Source: Balaenoptera acutorostrata
Lineage: Eukaryota; Chordata; Mammalia; Artiodactyla; Balaenopteridae
NCBI RefSeq assembly: GCF_949987535.1
Contig: NC_080077.1
Span: forward strand, 33,383,389-33,447,388
Direction of reading: 5' to 3'
DNA length: 64,000 nt
Shown here: positions 11,958 to 24,455 of the stretch, in pieces
Layout: the number at the start of each line of letters is the position of its first letter
Position numbering within the stretch: the stretch's first letter is position 1
The notes under the pieces: model-generated
Told to the model about the DNA's origin: nothing
Database searches by the model: none
Seen by the model: the letters and a program-made list of their open reading frames with translations, nothing else
Made by a program: the position numbers and the translations under genes

Positions 11958-12638
11958 TTAAAAAAAGTCACATCTAGTGCCCAGATCTTGGTTTCTAATA
12001 ACATTCTCCAATTTAAAGAACCAGAGCTCCTGGGAGAGATGGCTGATTCTAACACTGGGGCAGGAAATATACAGGATGAGCTTGGAGCGTGTTGTAGTGC
12101 CAGAAAGTAAGGAAGTGTTCCAAAAAAAAAAAAAAAAAAAAATGGGTTTTTTGTGTCAAAGAGACACAGAAGCCAACCTGAAGGCACTCACAATGGCCAA
12201 AACTGGAACAATGCGAGCATCAGAATAAATAACAAAGTATTGGATTATGACCCAAGTATAAAATAAATACCTATGAGTCCCTATGAAATAAATAAATGTC
12301 TGATAAATAAACAAATGGAAGAGAAGAGACAAACATCTCATATAGAAGAATTCCAAATAATTTGTGTGCATAATTACCACTTAAACAGGCTAAGTATTAA
12401 CTCCCTACCCTGGAGGTATGGGCTCTGCATGGTGACTTCCTTCCAGAGAATACTGTACAGAAAGAGAGGGAAAGTATAACTTCACAGTGAAGAAATCTGT
12501 TAAACACCACTTTGTCTAGGTGATCAAGGTCAACATCAAAAGTGATAAGTTACGTGGATAGTATGTACCCTTGATGTGATATTATGAGGATGGCACTTTC
12601 CCTTTGTGGTCTTCCTCTCAAAAAACCATAACCTCATT

Positions 12639-12671
<33 letters not shown>

Positions 12672-13375
12672 ATTTATTTTTGGCTGTGTTGGGTCTTCGT
12701 TTCTGTGCGAGGGCTTTCTCTAGTTGTGGCAAGCGGGGGCCACTCTTCATCACGGCGCGCGGGCCTCTCACTATCGCGGCCTCTCTTGTTGCGGAGCACA
12801 GGCTCCAGATGCGCAGGCTCAGTAATTGTGGCTCACGGGCCCAGTTGCTCCGTGGCATGTGGGATCCTCCCAGACCAGGGCTCGAACCCGTGTCCCCTGC
12901 ATTAGCAGGCAGACTCCCAACCACTGCGCCACCAGGGAAGCCCCCATAACCTCATTTTAATCATGAGAAAAACATCAGACAAACCCAAACTGAGGAACAG
13001 TTAACAAGATACCTTACCAGTATTCTTTAAAACCATCAAAGTCTTCAAAAACAAGGGAAATCTGAGAAATTGTCACAGCCAAGAGGAGCGTAAAAAGACG
13101 TGATGCCTCAATGTAATATGTAATCCTGGATGGGATCCTGGAACAGAATAAGGATATTAGGTGAAAACTAAGGAAACTTGCATAAGGTATGGACTTTAGT
13201 TAGTAATAATGTATCAATGTTTGCTTTTACGTTCTGACAAGTGTACCAGAGTAAAGCAAGATATTAATGGAGGAAGCTGAGTACAGGGTACGTGGGAATA
13301 CTCTGTCCTATCTTTGCAACTTTCCTGTGAATCTGAAACTATTCTAAAATATAAAATTTACTTTAAAATAAACAA
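11958..13375 (+). mobile_element. Old L1 3' UTR-type repeat carrying a younger SINE
   Basis: A long familiar repeat pattern: 'gggagagatggctgattct', 'gacacagaagccaacctg', 'ggaggtatgggctctgcatgg', 'tgtcacagccaagaggagc', and the terminus 'atctgaaactattctaaaat' plus AT tail. I recognise it as an L1M-type 3' UTR but do not recall the subfamily. It is interrupted by the SINE at 12641-12943. The A run near 12122-12142 is an internal expansion. The sequence duplicated around the L1 tail just upstream probably belongs to the same old element. Confidence 0.65.
12641..12943 (-). mobile_element. CHR-type SINE with perfect 15-bp TSD
   Basis: Complete young tRNA-derived SINE in antisense. T run first, then 'tttttggctgtgttgggtc', then the B-box complement 'gggctcgaaccc', and the head 'accagggaagcccc'. 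TSD ccataacctcatttt is at 12626-12640 and 12944-12958. Inserted in an old L1 3' UTR. Confidence 0.95.
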
Positions 13376-14090
13376 AACTCAAATACCTAAAGTCAGTAAA
13401 GAGTTGACACAATTATTTTCAATCAACAGTAATAGACCCATAAGTGCTAGAACAAATAATAAAAATTGACATTATCCTTTATTCTATTTACCATCCCATT
13501 ACTGGATTGTGTAATGTGCTTCAGTTTAGCGTATGTCCCAAATATTTTGAAAACTAAATGATAATACAGAATTCTAATACAGTGACTTGTATCTTTGTAC
13601 TTAAGTCTTCCCCCCATTTTTCTGGTTCCCCCCCCCCCCAGCTCCCGATTTCAGGGACTTTAGACATTTTGAAAAAGTTTTCTAGCCATATAGATGCTAA
13701 AGCGACTGAATATTTTAATTTAAAATACACTTTCACAGCATGAATAATTTTCTCTGATTATTGTATTTTTTCCCTGTTTTCTCATGTGATTGACTACGAC
13801 GGTATGGTATAGAAAGAATGTTAGAGGACAAAACCACTCTGACTATAAAGAATGTGGTCACATTTTATGCAGGCTTGAAATAGTGCAGAATAAGCACGTT
13901 AATGAGGTCCCAATTCATGTGCAAAATTTGAAATGATGTTAATTCCTCAAATTAGAAATCGATGAAGAACCATAATTCGAAAGCTGATGAATCAAATGCA
14001 TTTTCAACTGTGTTTACATTACTCCCACATGGTGGCGCTACGTCAGCTGGTGTAAAGCCCTGGCAAACCCCGAATTAGTCTTGAATTGAC
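13376..14090. other. Unassigned DNA with a 12-C run
   Basis: Homopolymer of 12 C at about 13628-13639. The two antisense ORFs at 13554-13743 have no motif. A CTCF-like core lies at 14024-14039 (see findings). Confidence 0.4.
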
Positions 14091-14094
14091 CGAC

Positions 14095-14245
14095 TTTTGA
14101 GTTGTATGACTTCATCAGGAACACAGCCTATAATCTAATTCTAGCCTTCATTTTACAAATGAGATAACTAGAGTCCAGAAAGGCTTTTATTCCCCCAAGT
14201 TCGCTCAGCCGTATACTACTGAGCCGGGAATAGAATAGAAAGTAA
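14095..14245 (-). mobile_element. MIR remnant (antisense)
   Basis: 'ttcattttacaaatgagata' followed by 'tagagtccagaaaggc' and 'gagccgggaatagaa' match the reverse complement of the MIR core. Confidence 0.65.
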
Positions 14246-14479
14246 TTTCCATTACTTAGTTCTGTACCATGTGTACATATATTCACCTGCAGATTAATTT
14301 CTACAACAAAATTTTGTGGGGGAAATGTACTTCTTAATGTCACTATAAAGTACATGCATGTAAATAAATGTCCAAAATATATTTACTAAAATCTTGACTA
14401 AGTACCATTATCCTTCTTTAGGTTCCTGAAAGTTTCTATACTGTGGCTTTTGCTTAGCAAAGTTTTTGCTAATGCAAGG

Positions 14480-14765
14480 CAATTCAGGAGCCACTAAAAG
14501 AATGAATTAGAATTATACAAACTGACTTGGAGAGATTTTCACAAAGTATTGTCAAGTGAAAATATAAAAAAATAAAAAATTATATTAGCTTAATCCTACT
14601 TGTATAAACCAAATAATAATAAAAATTAAAATACCTCATATGGTATGTATATAAATATACATGTCTGAAAATTATGTCAGTATAGAATTATTTGAATACA
14701 GTGAAAAATGTGGATGCTATATAAAGTCTTTAATATGAGTTACCTTTGCAGGGAAAAGAAAGAGA
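14480..14765 (+). mobile_element. L1M 3' UTR remnant
   Basis: 'ggagagattttcacaaagta' then 'ttgtcaagtgaaaatat' follow the pattern of the region just after the L1M ORF2 stop. Confidence 0.5.
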
Positions 14766-15139
14766 CTCATGTGAGGGGAAAGTAGAAGAGAATGGAGAGA
14801 ACGCCAAACAAAAACAAAAAAAATTTATGCACAAAATTCTTACGTATGGTCACATTTATGCATTTATATAAAATTATATTTATGTGAACATATGTATAAA
14901 TATATACACTTAAATACTTTGTTTTAGAATAAACAAAAGTTACTTTAAATAAGGAGAAAGAAAAATGAAAACCCGGAAAAACTTTTGTGATAAAAATGAC
15001 AGCTAAGATAGTTAATATCCTAAAAAATAAAATAAAAAACCTCCTACAAAGCAATGAAAAATAAAACAAAAACAATAGCCTAATAGAAAAGTTGATAACC
15101 TAATACCTAAGACCACAAGAAAGCCATTTACATAAAAGA

Positions 15140-15740
15140 AAAATACATATGCTTTTACATAAAAATGCTTATTCCCATTTGTAATCAGGGAAATGCAAAT
15201 GAAAACCACAATGAAATTTTGTTTCAAATTCATTATATTGGCAAAAAATTTATATATCCTAATGCCACATTTTGGCAAGAACGAAAAACAACAGGAACTC
15301 TTCTATACTGCTGATGGGAGTATAAATTGGGGCAATCACTTCCAAAGCAATTTGGCAACGTGTAAAGTTGCAGATGCCAAACGCTATGGCAGATCCACTC
15401 CCAGGTCTGTATATGCCGTTACGTGTGGATGAAGAGACATTTACAAGAATGGTTATAGCAGGATTGTCTGAAAGAGCAACAATTGGAGAAAAACGTAAAT
15501 GAACATCAATAGTAAAATAAATTGTGATGTATTTATTCAATGGAGTACTAAGCATTAAGATAAATGAATGGATTTGAGCTACATAGATGTCATGAATGCA
15601 TTCTCACAAAATAATGTTGAGGATAAAAAACATACTGCAGGGGAATACATGCAGATAATACTGTATGACATTTAAAAACATGCAAACACATTATATACAC
15701 ATACATGTAGTTTGGGAGCACATAAATGAGTTGTAAGACG
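15140..15740 (+). mobile_element. Ancient L1M ORF2 C-terminal remnant
   Basis: 'gggaaatgcaaatgaaaacc', 'actgctgatgggagtataaa', 'tataaattggggcaatcac' and 'ttcaatggagtactaagcat' follow in order the last third of L1 ORF2. No open frame remains; the antisense ORFs here are chance. Confidence 0.7.
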
Positions 15741-15999
15741 TTAAGAAATACTAAATTCAGGGCAGCAAATGCTGCTGAAAAGAAGAAATGGGGAAATTCA
15801 TCTAGAGAAAGGCACACAGTGGTCTTCATCTGATAGATGATGTATTTTTTAAAGCCAAATGGGATGTGCTTATGTTATTTTTTATTATCATTTATATTTC
15901 TTATGTTTATAAGTATTTTACTAATCATATTCATATTACTTATTAATATTACTTTACAGTATTTTTAATACTCAACTCCCTCATAAGTGGAGTACTTAT

Positions 16000-16640
16000 T
16001 AAGATGACACTGAGAAACTATTTTTCACTTATCACAATAGTAAGATAAGCATTTTGATAATAAATTGTCCTGGAAAAGGTGCAGGGGCACTAGCACTTTC
16101 AGGAACTGTTGGGAGAATACATTTGTAAAACTTCTATCTGTGAAACAATTTGACAATATTTAGCAAAATTAAGTGCATATACATACCATTTCACCTAACT
16201 CATTCACTGTTAGGAATGTACTCTTTAGATACACTCAGGAAAGTACACAAGGACATGTATACAGAGCTATCCATTGCCTCATTGTGGTAGCAAAGGCTAG
16301 AGACAACCCAAACAACCTTCAGAAGAGCCTGGTTAGAAAAAAATGATTCATCTAAACAAAGGATATTATGCAGGAGATGAAAAAGAATGAGGAACCACTG
16401 TATGAACTGATATGGAATAGTGCCTAGGATAAATAGCAATGGGGTGGGGGGAAGGGAAGTAAAGAACATCTCTCTGGTAATCTACCTTTTGGTAACACTG
16501 GTGGTCTCTACTACTTGAAACTGGGGCTTGGAGACAGACAGGAGAGATGGATTTTTTCAATATTTCCTTTCGTGTTTTGAATCTTGTATCTCACGCGTGT
16601 ATTACCATCAAACTTCAAAAGGTTCAGAAGCACAAAATTT
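16000..16640 (+). mobile_element. Ancient L1M ORF2 C-terminal and 3' UTR remnant
   Basis: A second copy of the same L1 portion: 'ggaactgttgggagaatac', 'gacaatatttagcaaaatt', 'gacaacccaaacaaccttc' and 'gatattatgcaggagatg'. It is independent of the piece at 15140, since it restarts at an earlier L1 position. Confidence 0.65.
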
Positions 16641-17115
16641 TTTTTAAAAAGATTAAAAATGAAAGTAAAAACAAGAGACACCACTCATCCACTTCATTTC
16701 AAAGACAGCAATGGCACTTAAATTTTAATACTATAATGAAGGGGCATCAAATATTTTATATCCAAGGCCTAAGGCGTCAATTAATTTAGAGTAAATGAGT
16801 AACAAAAGGAGGAAAGCTTCCTTAAAAAGTGGCATTGGTTGGCAAGCGCCAGGCCCAAGGGAGGAATCTCTTACCAAAACAGCAGACTTTCAACTCCTTC
16901 TCAGAAGGGAGTAGGGATCATAACTTTAATAATTCAAGCATAAATTTTAGTAATTTGAGTGAGGTCCTGCTATCGGAGTTTTAGAACCAATTAATTAAGC
17001 TAAATACCTGCTGTTCTGAAAAGACATAACATCAACTTACAAATAAGCACAAAATACACCATGATTCAATGAATTAAAAATAAGTAAGAAAATGAGGCAT
17101 ATATTCATGTATTTT
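16641..17115. other. Unassigned AT-rich DNA
   Basis: No gene, RNA or clearly assignable repeat. Confidence 0.4.
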
Positions 17116-17514
17116 AAAAAACTTTTAAAATATTTATTTCTATACAATTTTAAAGGTTACTTTCCACTTATAGTTATTAAAAAATATTGGCTATCTTCCC
17201 TGTGTTGTACAACACATCCCTGAGCCTATCTGACACCCAACACTTTGTACCTCTCACTCCCCTACCCCTATATTGCTCCCCCCCTCCACTGGTAACCACT
17301 AGTGTGTTCTCTGTATCTGTGAGTCTGCTTCTTTTATGCTATATTCACTAGTTTGTTATATTTTTTAGAGTCCACATATAAGTGATATTGTAAAGTATTT
17401 GTCTTTCTCTGTCCAACTTATTTCACTTAGCATAATGCCCTCAAGTCCATCCATGTTGCTGCAAATGGCAAAATTTCATTGTTTTTTTTTATGCCTGAGT
17501 AGCATTCCACTGTA

Positions 17515-17551
<37 letters not shown>

Positions 17552-17798
17552 CATATATGTATGTGATATATATATACATACATATATATATGTTTATATC
17601 ACATCTTCTTTATCCATTCATTTTTAGATGGACACTTGGGTTGCTTCCATGTCTTGGCTATTGTAAATAATGCTGCTATGAACATTGGGGTGTATGTATC
17701 TTTTAGAATTAGTGTTTTTGGTATATTCAGATATATACCCAGGAGTGGAATTGCCAGGTCATATGGTAGTTCTATTTTTATTATTCCTTTATTTCTTC
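17116..17798 (-). mobile_element. L1 3' end (antisense), 5'-truncated
   Basis: 'acaacacatccctgagcct', 'cccctccactggtaaccact', 'gcctgagtagcattccactg', 'atggacacttgggttgcttc' and 'aggagtggaattgccaggtc' are the reverse complement of L1 3' UTR and ORF2 C-terminus. It lies between degenerate sense L1M pieces. A TG/TA microsatellite has grown inside it. Confidence 0.85.
17514..17600. repeat. (TG)n(TA)n compound microsatellite
   Basis: Starts at the 'actgtatgtgtg' point of the L1 ORF2 tail, where related copies carry only a short 'gtatatatg'. It continues as TA and CATA repeats that are largely self-complementary. Confidence 0.9.
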
Positions 17799-17829
17799 TT
17801 ATAGTTCTTGTTAATTTTTAAAGGTGATT

Positions 17830-20325
17830 CTTCCCAAGAATATTTTTCACTTTAAAAGAATCACAGCTTTAAAATAAAAAGCTTTAGAAATAAATGCATC
17901 AAGAAACAGAAAGAATAATAAAAATACTAAGTAAATCTAAAAGTTGATTATTTGGAAACAAGAAAAGAAAACAATAAAATAAAGAAGACATTAACTAATG
18001 CAACTAAGATAAGGGGAGAAATACACCATTAGGAAAGAAAATGGGAAAGTAACTCAAATAATTGTAAGGAGTTATTTTTGCTCAGCTGTATGAAAAATAA
18101 TCTGAAAACCTCTGAGAGACAGATTAATCTATAGGAAAATATAAACTATTAAAACTAACCACAGAAGAGGTAGAAAATGTAAATAAAAACAGAGAAAATG
18201 TAAGAAGAGCCATCTTCTTCTCACTCTCCTCCCCCAAATTGTACAAGACCCAGGTATTTCATCAGGGTATTTTCTGAAACTTTAAAGAACAGAGAACTCC
18301 AGTCTAATTAAACTGTTCCAGAACACAGACAAATTGGGAAAACTTCAAAATTCTTTATAAGAAACTAGGATAATATCATGGCCAAAACCTGACAGAGATA
18401 CTAATGGAAAACAACAGATCTATTTCACTTATGAGAAAGGATTTTTTTTTTAATTCTAAAAAATTAGTAAGTAAAATTGATCATTTTAAAAAATAGTAAC
18501 AGATCTTGACTAAATATGGATCACATCAGAAACATAAGGATGTTTCAGTATGAGCAAATCTAATAACATATTTCACTATATTGATAAATCAAATGAGAAA
18601 AATGATATACTCATCTTCACAGATGCTGAAAAAATATTTGATAAAATGTTAACATTTGTGATAAAAGTTCTTAATAAAATAAGGCTAGATACATTAATTA
18701 TATCTTACTTGATAATAAGATAATTCAGCAAAGTCCCTGGGACATATCCTTTCTATAGACAAAGAGTAACCGTTTGAAAATGTAATAGATAAAATGCAAT
18801 AGCAAGAAAAACATAGAACAGAATACTTGAGAATAGACTTAATAAGAAATGTGCAAAACTCTGTAAGGGCAAGTTTAAAATGCTACTCAAGGACCAAAAA
18901 AGGCAGAAAGATGCACAAAGTGTACTCTAGTCTTAAAGAGAAAGACACATTATAAATATCACTATTGTGTCTAAAGTAATCTATCATTTTTTCATGGTCT
19001 CAATTATATACCAATAAATCTTTTTAACTAAACAAGCTAGTAAACATCATATGTGAAGATAAGTATATGAAAATAATTAGGAAAATTCTGTGAAAAAAAA
19101 ATTCAGCCTTGGGGCAAGATTACCTACCAATTATAGTAATTAAAATAGTGTTGTACTGCCACATGTACACACAAAGAGACCAATGAATCCCCAAATAAAA
19201 TTCAGTAAGTGATAAGAGGTGAGATTTCACATCACTGGGGAAAATTAGTATGTTCAATAAATAATTCTGGGATAACTGATATTTGAAAAAATGTAGTTGA
19301 ATTTTCACCCCACCCCTTACATCAAAATAAATTTCAAAATGGGTCAAATATTCATAAATTAAAATAAAACTGTGACATTATTATAAGAAAATGGGAGGCC
19401 TTTTATGTAAACTCAGAGAAGAGAAAAACCTGCACGTCAAAATTTCTTTAGCCAAAATTCAAAGATATATACAAACTAGGAGAAAATACTTGTGTCATGT
19501 TATAGACAGAACGTTAATAGCTTCACATTTAAAAAGGTGCTACAAATGAATCATTTAAAAAGACCTTTAAATACACTAGAAAACAGAAACAGTCCAGTAA
19601 CGAAAAAGAAAACACTTACAACTATTAAAATGTGAAAAGAAGTTCAATACCACCAAAAGAATTTGTCAGTTGAAATGAAAGTGAGCTGCTTCTCACCATA
19701 TTTCACCCTTATTCTGTGCAAGATCAACAGATTTGATAATACACAGTTTTGGCAAGGGTGTGGAGAAACCCATACACTGTTGTACAGACTCTCTGGAGGC
19801 TCTAGCATCCATTAAAATAAAAAATGTGCATGCTCCTCGGTACATCATTTTCATTTCCAATAATTATTTTTACGGGTATACTTGCACATGGGGACAATGA
19901 AATATGTACAAAGATAGTTACTGCAGCATTGTTTTTACCAGCAAAAGTCTGGAAACAGCCAAAATGTCTAACACAGGTGGACTGTTCAATAAATTGTGAT
20001 ACCAGAGTTCAATGAATATTTTAACAGAATGAGGCAACTCTATGTTCGTTATGAAATGGCCCACAAAATACATTGTTACAATTTGTGTTGAAAAAAGTTT
20101 AATTCATATATGTAAATAAATTTGCATAGGAGATCATATATTCCTAGACTACCTCTGGAAGTCTTCAAAAGAAACTGGTATCAGTCATAGCCTTTGGGGG
20201 AATTTTGGGAGGCTGGGGGTTCGTGTCAGATGGAGAATTGTCTTTTATATATTATTTGGTATCTTTTGAATTTTGTACTATGTGTATGAATTGCATATTC
20301 AAAAATTAATGAACAGCAGATTTTT
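17830..20325 (+). mobile_element. Long degenerate L1M (ORF2 RT to 3' UTR)
   Basis: Sense L1M, about 2.5 kb. 'gttgattatttggaaacaag' is the pre-RT region. 'tttcactatattgataaat' and 'cttcacagatgctgaaaaa' are the RT region. 'ctggaaacagccaaaatgtc' is the C-terminus, and the 3' UTR runs to about 20325. Multiple stops and indels; inactive. Confidence 0.8.
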
Positions 20326-20329
20326 CAAT

Positions 20330-22330
20330 GTATTCAAGAGCAGATAGGATTAGTATTGATAAGTAGAAGATTTTTTTCTGATCTCCTTATATCAAAGGAC
20401 ACATGGTTTACTGTCTAGTTTATTTGAATCCTGAGGAGTTAGTATCAGGAATAAGATTAGAATTATAGTACAAATAAGCATTTGGGAAAAATGTCAACTA
20501 GGAAAGGGCTTTGGAAATTCTGGAGATGCACACATTGTTAGCTGTCATTATCGCCATTATCCTTCTTTAATAAAATACTTGATGGCTTTTATTATGTAAC
20601 TTTAAAAAAGGAAACCTGTTCCCATGTTTTCTGAACTCTTTAGTTATCTGATTCCAGGCAATTGTGGTTGTAAGTGCTAACTGAATTTTCTTCCTCAGGC
20701 CACATTAAGAAATCAGCAAAACTAGTCATCAATAGATTCAGAAGGCTAGGAAGACAGTGGGGCATCTAAAAATCACGTCAGATGAGACATGACTGAAGAA
20801 AATTACTTTTTTTTCTGTATAGCTTTAGAGGAAAGAACTAGGATCAGTGAGTGTGGTTATAGGAAGCAGACTCTGACTTACTATAAGAAAGACATTTCCA
20901 GTGATGAGAACAATTTGAAAATTTACTGGGCTCTTTTATCATTACTTGAGTTCTTTCCCTCTCTAGAAATGCTCAGACAACATTATAGCAAGAAATCCCA
21001 TGCACTTTATCAGTATCGTCAGTCCACAATACAATTGTGTCTTTGAGCAAGACTTTAAAAAGAAAGTCCACTCCCTGCCCAATGTTTCTTACTCTATTAC
21101 CTCATCTTCCAGGTCAAGGTATCCAGAATTATGACAGTTCAGCAATGAAGCAAATGTTTATCTCTTATAAATTTAATGTACTCCTTTGACCTAAAAGATG
21201 CTTGGATAATGCTGTTATTGACACCCTAGAAGTTCAAAGATGTGGTCAGCACTATTTGTTATTTTTATGCTATGACCAAAGTTCTTGAGGTTAATGGGCT
21301 TAGAAGACAGGGCATCATTTGCCTAAACTTATTTAGCAAAAAAGTAAAAGGGGGAGGGGTTAAAATTTATTCCCATTTGAAATTTGTTTAATAGATAATC
21401 TTTTCATTCACTGTTTAGCTACACTCACAAAGGAAGAATGTCCCGAAGGTCCACATTTATAATTTAGTCTTGCCTCAGGAATGATCTCTATCCACTTACA
21501 AGAAAATCCAGACAGAATATCTTCACATTATTCTCTAAAGATCAATAACCTGACTCACTATATCTCATAAAACTGGCTCTCCTATGTACTTTATTTATTT
21601 TGGCTATGACATCACTTTTCTTCCAGATGTCTAGGCTTTAAATCTAAACTTCCATATAGCCAGTTGTCAAGCTAACGATGAACCACAATTGATAAGATAT
21701 ATTTTGAGGCATCTGACACTCTTCCCCCAGTCCATCACAACTACCATGATCCCTATCCTGGACCTGTTACTGATTCCCAGTCCACCCTGGCACTGACCTC
21801 AGTTGTTTAGAGAGATGTGGTCCACCCTCATCAAGGACAGCCCAGGCACAGATTAGCCAGAGATGTGGGGAGAAAAAAACATCTGGGCCAATCAGCCATC
21901 ACTTGCAGGAATTTTAGAACTAGAAAACCAACAGACTATTGTCAATTAGCGGCAGCTGAGGGCTCGCATGGAAGAGTCAGGGCTGTAGAATTCTGAGGCA
22001 TACGTGCAAGTTAAAGTTATGAGCTGGAAAACTCTGGGCAAGTACAGGAAGATGATCAAAAAGGCTGGAGAAGGAAGCAGACCTGCAGAGAGATGCAGAG
22101 GCAAGCAATGAGGTATCTCTTCAGACCCATGAAGAGCAGCCTTGGGACAAAGGTGGGTTTCCAACTCTAACTTCTAGAAGACCCATCTGAATTAATTATA
22201 GCTCTCTTCTTGAATTCTCAGCAAATGTTTGTATGCCTTCAGATACTCCTGCCCACCTTTGTTTCGGCTAGCTTAAATGGCTCTCTCCTCCTAGCAACCC
22301 AAAGAGTCCTAATTAAAACAATTTCTTTCA
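20330..22330. other. Mostly unassigned DNA
   Basis: No gene supported. The ORF at 20789-21046 (85 codons) sits in a sequence resembling an ancient mammal-wide repeat ('ggaaagaactaggatcag', 'aagaaagacatttccag') whose name I do not recall, so it is not called as coding. ORF 21946-22164 (minus) shows no motif. Confidence 0.4.
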
Positions 22331-22334
22331 CAGC

Positions 22335-22640
22335 TATCCCAACATTTCCTTTCTATGGCCATCACTCTAGTGTAAGCCATCATGATCTTTCGTTTCACCA
22401 AAACTATTGTAATAACCTCAACACTACTCTCCTAAAGACTAACAAAACTTTTTGCATCCATTTCCCTGTTTCCCACCTCCAGGTTGATCTTCAAAAAGCC
22501 CAGTTCCAATCACATCACTCCCTTGATCAGAAACCTTCCATGGCTCTGTAGTATCTAGCAAATGAAGCAGAAAATACTATCACTAGCTGTCCCATCTGTA
22601 GTTTTGTCTTCCACTACTTGTTAATACTCTTTCCTGCTCT
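22335..22640 (+). mobile_element. L2 remnant (sense), central part
   Basis: 'ggccatcactctagtgtaag', 'ctattgtaataacctcaac', 'caatcacatcactcccttga' and 'aaaccttccatggctctg' are, in order, the L2 sequence upstream of its 3' end. The 113-codon ORF here is a by-product. Confidence 0.75.
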
Positions 22641-22899
22641 CATTTGATTACCTTTTTTTGGTGTCTGGACAACAAAAGTACACTATTGTGGGTCTGGTCC
22701 ACTTTATAGGATATACATATGTTCATTGTGTTCCATGGCCTACAGAAGTCTCTCACATTATTCTCTGCTTTTCAAGAGTACAGTGATATATTTCATGATT
22801 TCAAATGGCGTAAGAATATTTATATATCTTCTAAGTCACTGCTCTTAAAAAGAAGTGCCCAAAATCTTTAAGTAACACTTGATTAGAAAATAATAAAAG

Positions 22900-23215
22900 C
22901 TTTTTTAGATTAGCTATTGGAAAGTTATCTGTCAGTAAAATCCATCCTAAATTTTGCCTTTTCTTTGAGATTTTCCAGATTCATGAAGTTAGCTCGGATT
23001 TCTCTATCTACTAAATTCCAATGTCTCTTCATCTCCTATGACACTTATTTTATTCCTCCTTACCTTATGCTTATTTTCACACTCATCCTAGCTTTCTTCT
23101 TAGATTGTAACCTCTTTGAAGGCAGGCCTTTTGTTTAATTCACATTAATGGCCCCCAAAGTACCTAACATAGTTATTTGTCCATAAAAGTAGTTCAATAA
23201 ATAATTTGTGTTTAA
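22900..23215 (+). mobile_element. L2 3' end (sense)
   Basis: 'ttagattgtaacctctttga', 'aggcaggccttttgttt' and 'agtagttcaataaataattt' are the L2 terminus. With the piece at 22335 it probably forms one interrupted L2. Confidence 0.75.
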
Positions 23216-23438
23216 TTTTTTTAAACCTACATTGATCAAATAAATATAAGTCTGAGGAGTACACTGTCAGTAACAAAGCTGATGCATCTACATCTCTAGA
23301 GATTAAAATCTACTACTTAACAGAATGACACACCAACTAATGTCAGTTAGAGCACAGTGCTTTCTAAGTATGGCCAAGCCTTTAAATGGTACCCAGAAAA
23401 ATTATTTGGCTTATCAAATCCTTTTAATCATATTCTTC

Positions 23439-23449
23439 AAAGCATTGTA
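23439..23449. repeat. TSD of plus-strand L1, left copy
   Basis: aaagcattgta; the matching copy is at 29938-29948. It sets the left border of the L1 at 23450. Confidence 0.9.
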
Positions 23450-24455
23450 GAGTACTTGAGGGATCCGTGGCGCGGCAGCTTAGAGACCTAGGAGACCGAG
23501 CGAACGCGCCATGTCTTCACGGGTCCTTCTTCCCTGGCCAGGGGACCCTCGCCCTGGTAGTGTCTGATGACACGGTGAAGGGTTTGCAGAGATGCCCCCT
23601 CAGAGGTGGCTGGGGTCCACACATCTTCCCCACTCTGGAGGCAGGAGAGAGATTCCTTCTGCCATCAGATGTCTTTCTGCTTGAATGAACTGCATCTGTG
23701 ATCTTTGAAGAATACCTTACACATTAGGGATTCTTCTAAAATGAGAGTAAGCAAATTACTATAAAAAAAGGTATAGAGCGCTGGATCCTGCAGGCTCTGT
23801 GGTGGGGTTAATGGCAGACTCTGGGAGGGCTCACACCAAGGAGTATTCCCCAAAACTTCTGTTGCCAATGTCCCTGTCCCCACAGTGAGCCACAGCTGTT
23901 GCCCACCTCTGCAGGAGACCTTCCAACACTAGCAGCTATGTGACTGACAGGGGCTTGGTGCTCCGGCCTGGTGTCAGGCCTGAGCTTCCAAGGTAGGAGA
24001 GCCGAGTTCAGGACATTGGACCCCCAGAGACTTCCTGGCTCCATGTAATATCAATTGGTGAGAGCTCTCCCAGAGATCTCTGTCTCAACACAGAGATGCA
24101 GCTCCACCCAAAGGCCAGCAAGCTCCACCCAAAGGCCAGCAAGCTCCAGGGCTGGACGCCCCATGCCAAACAACTAGCAAGACAGGAATACAACCTCACC
24201 CATTAGCAGAGAGGCTGCCTAAAATCATGATAAGGTCACAGACACCCCAAAACACACCACTGGACATGGCCCTACCCACCAGAAAGACAAGATCCAGCCC
24301 CACCCACCAGAACACAAGCTCCAGTCCCTTCCACCAGGAAGCCTACACAAGTCATTGAACCAACCTCACCCACTGGGGGCAGACACCAAAAACAATGGGA
24401 ACTATGCACCTGCAGCCTGTGAATAGGAGACCCCAAACACAGTAGGTTAAAAAAA
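23450..24455 (+). promoter_or_regulatory. L1 5' UTR, atypical and partly CpG-bearing
   Basis: This is the expected position of the internal L1 promoter. The first ~60 bp hold several CpG ('gtggcgcggcagc', 'gaccgagcgaacgcgcc'). Bases 23790-23945 ('ctgtggtggggttaatggc', 'gcaggagaccttccaacac') recall the 5' UTR of cattle-type L1s. From 23945 it matches the other L1 here. A 20-bp unit 'ccagcaagctccacccaaag' is repeated at about 24100-24145. Promoter activity is inferred from position only. Confidence 0.6.

Noticed and set aside
22210..22551. 113-codon ORF
   Set aside because: Overlaps an L2 remnant in sense; no domain.
23467..23688. Possible coding exon or new gene with GTG start
   Set aside because: It lies inside the L1 TSDs, has no ATG start and no recognised domain; kept only as part of the atypical L1 5' region.
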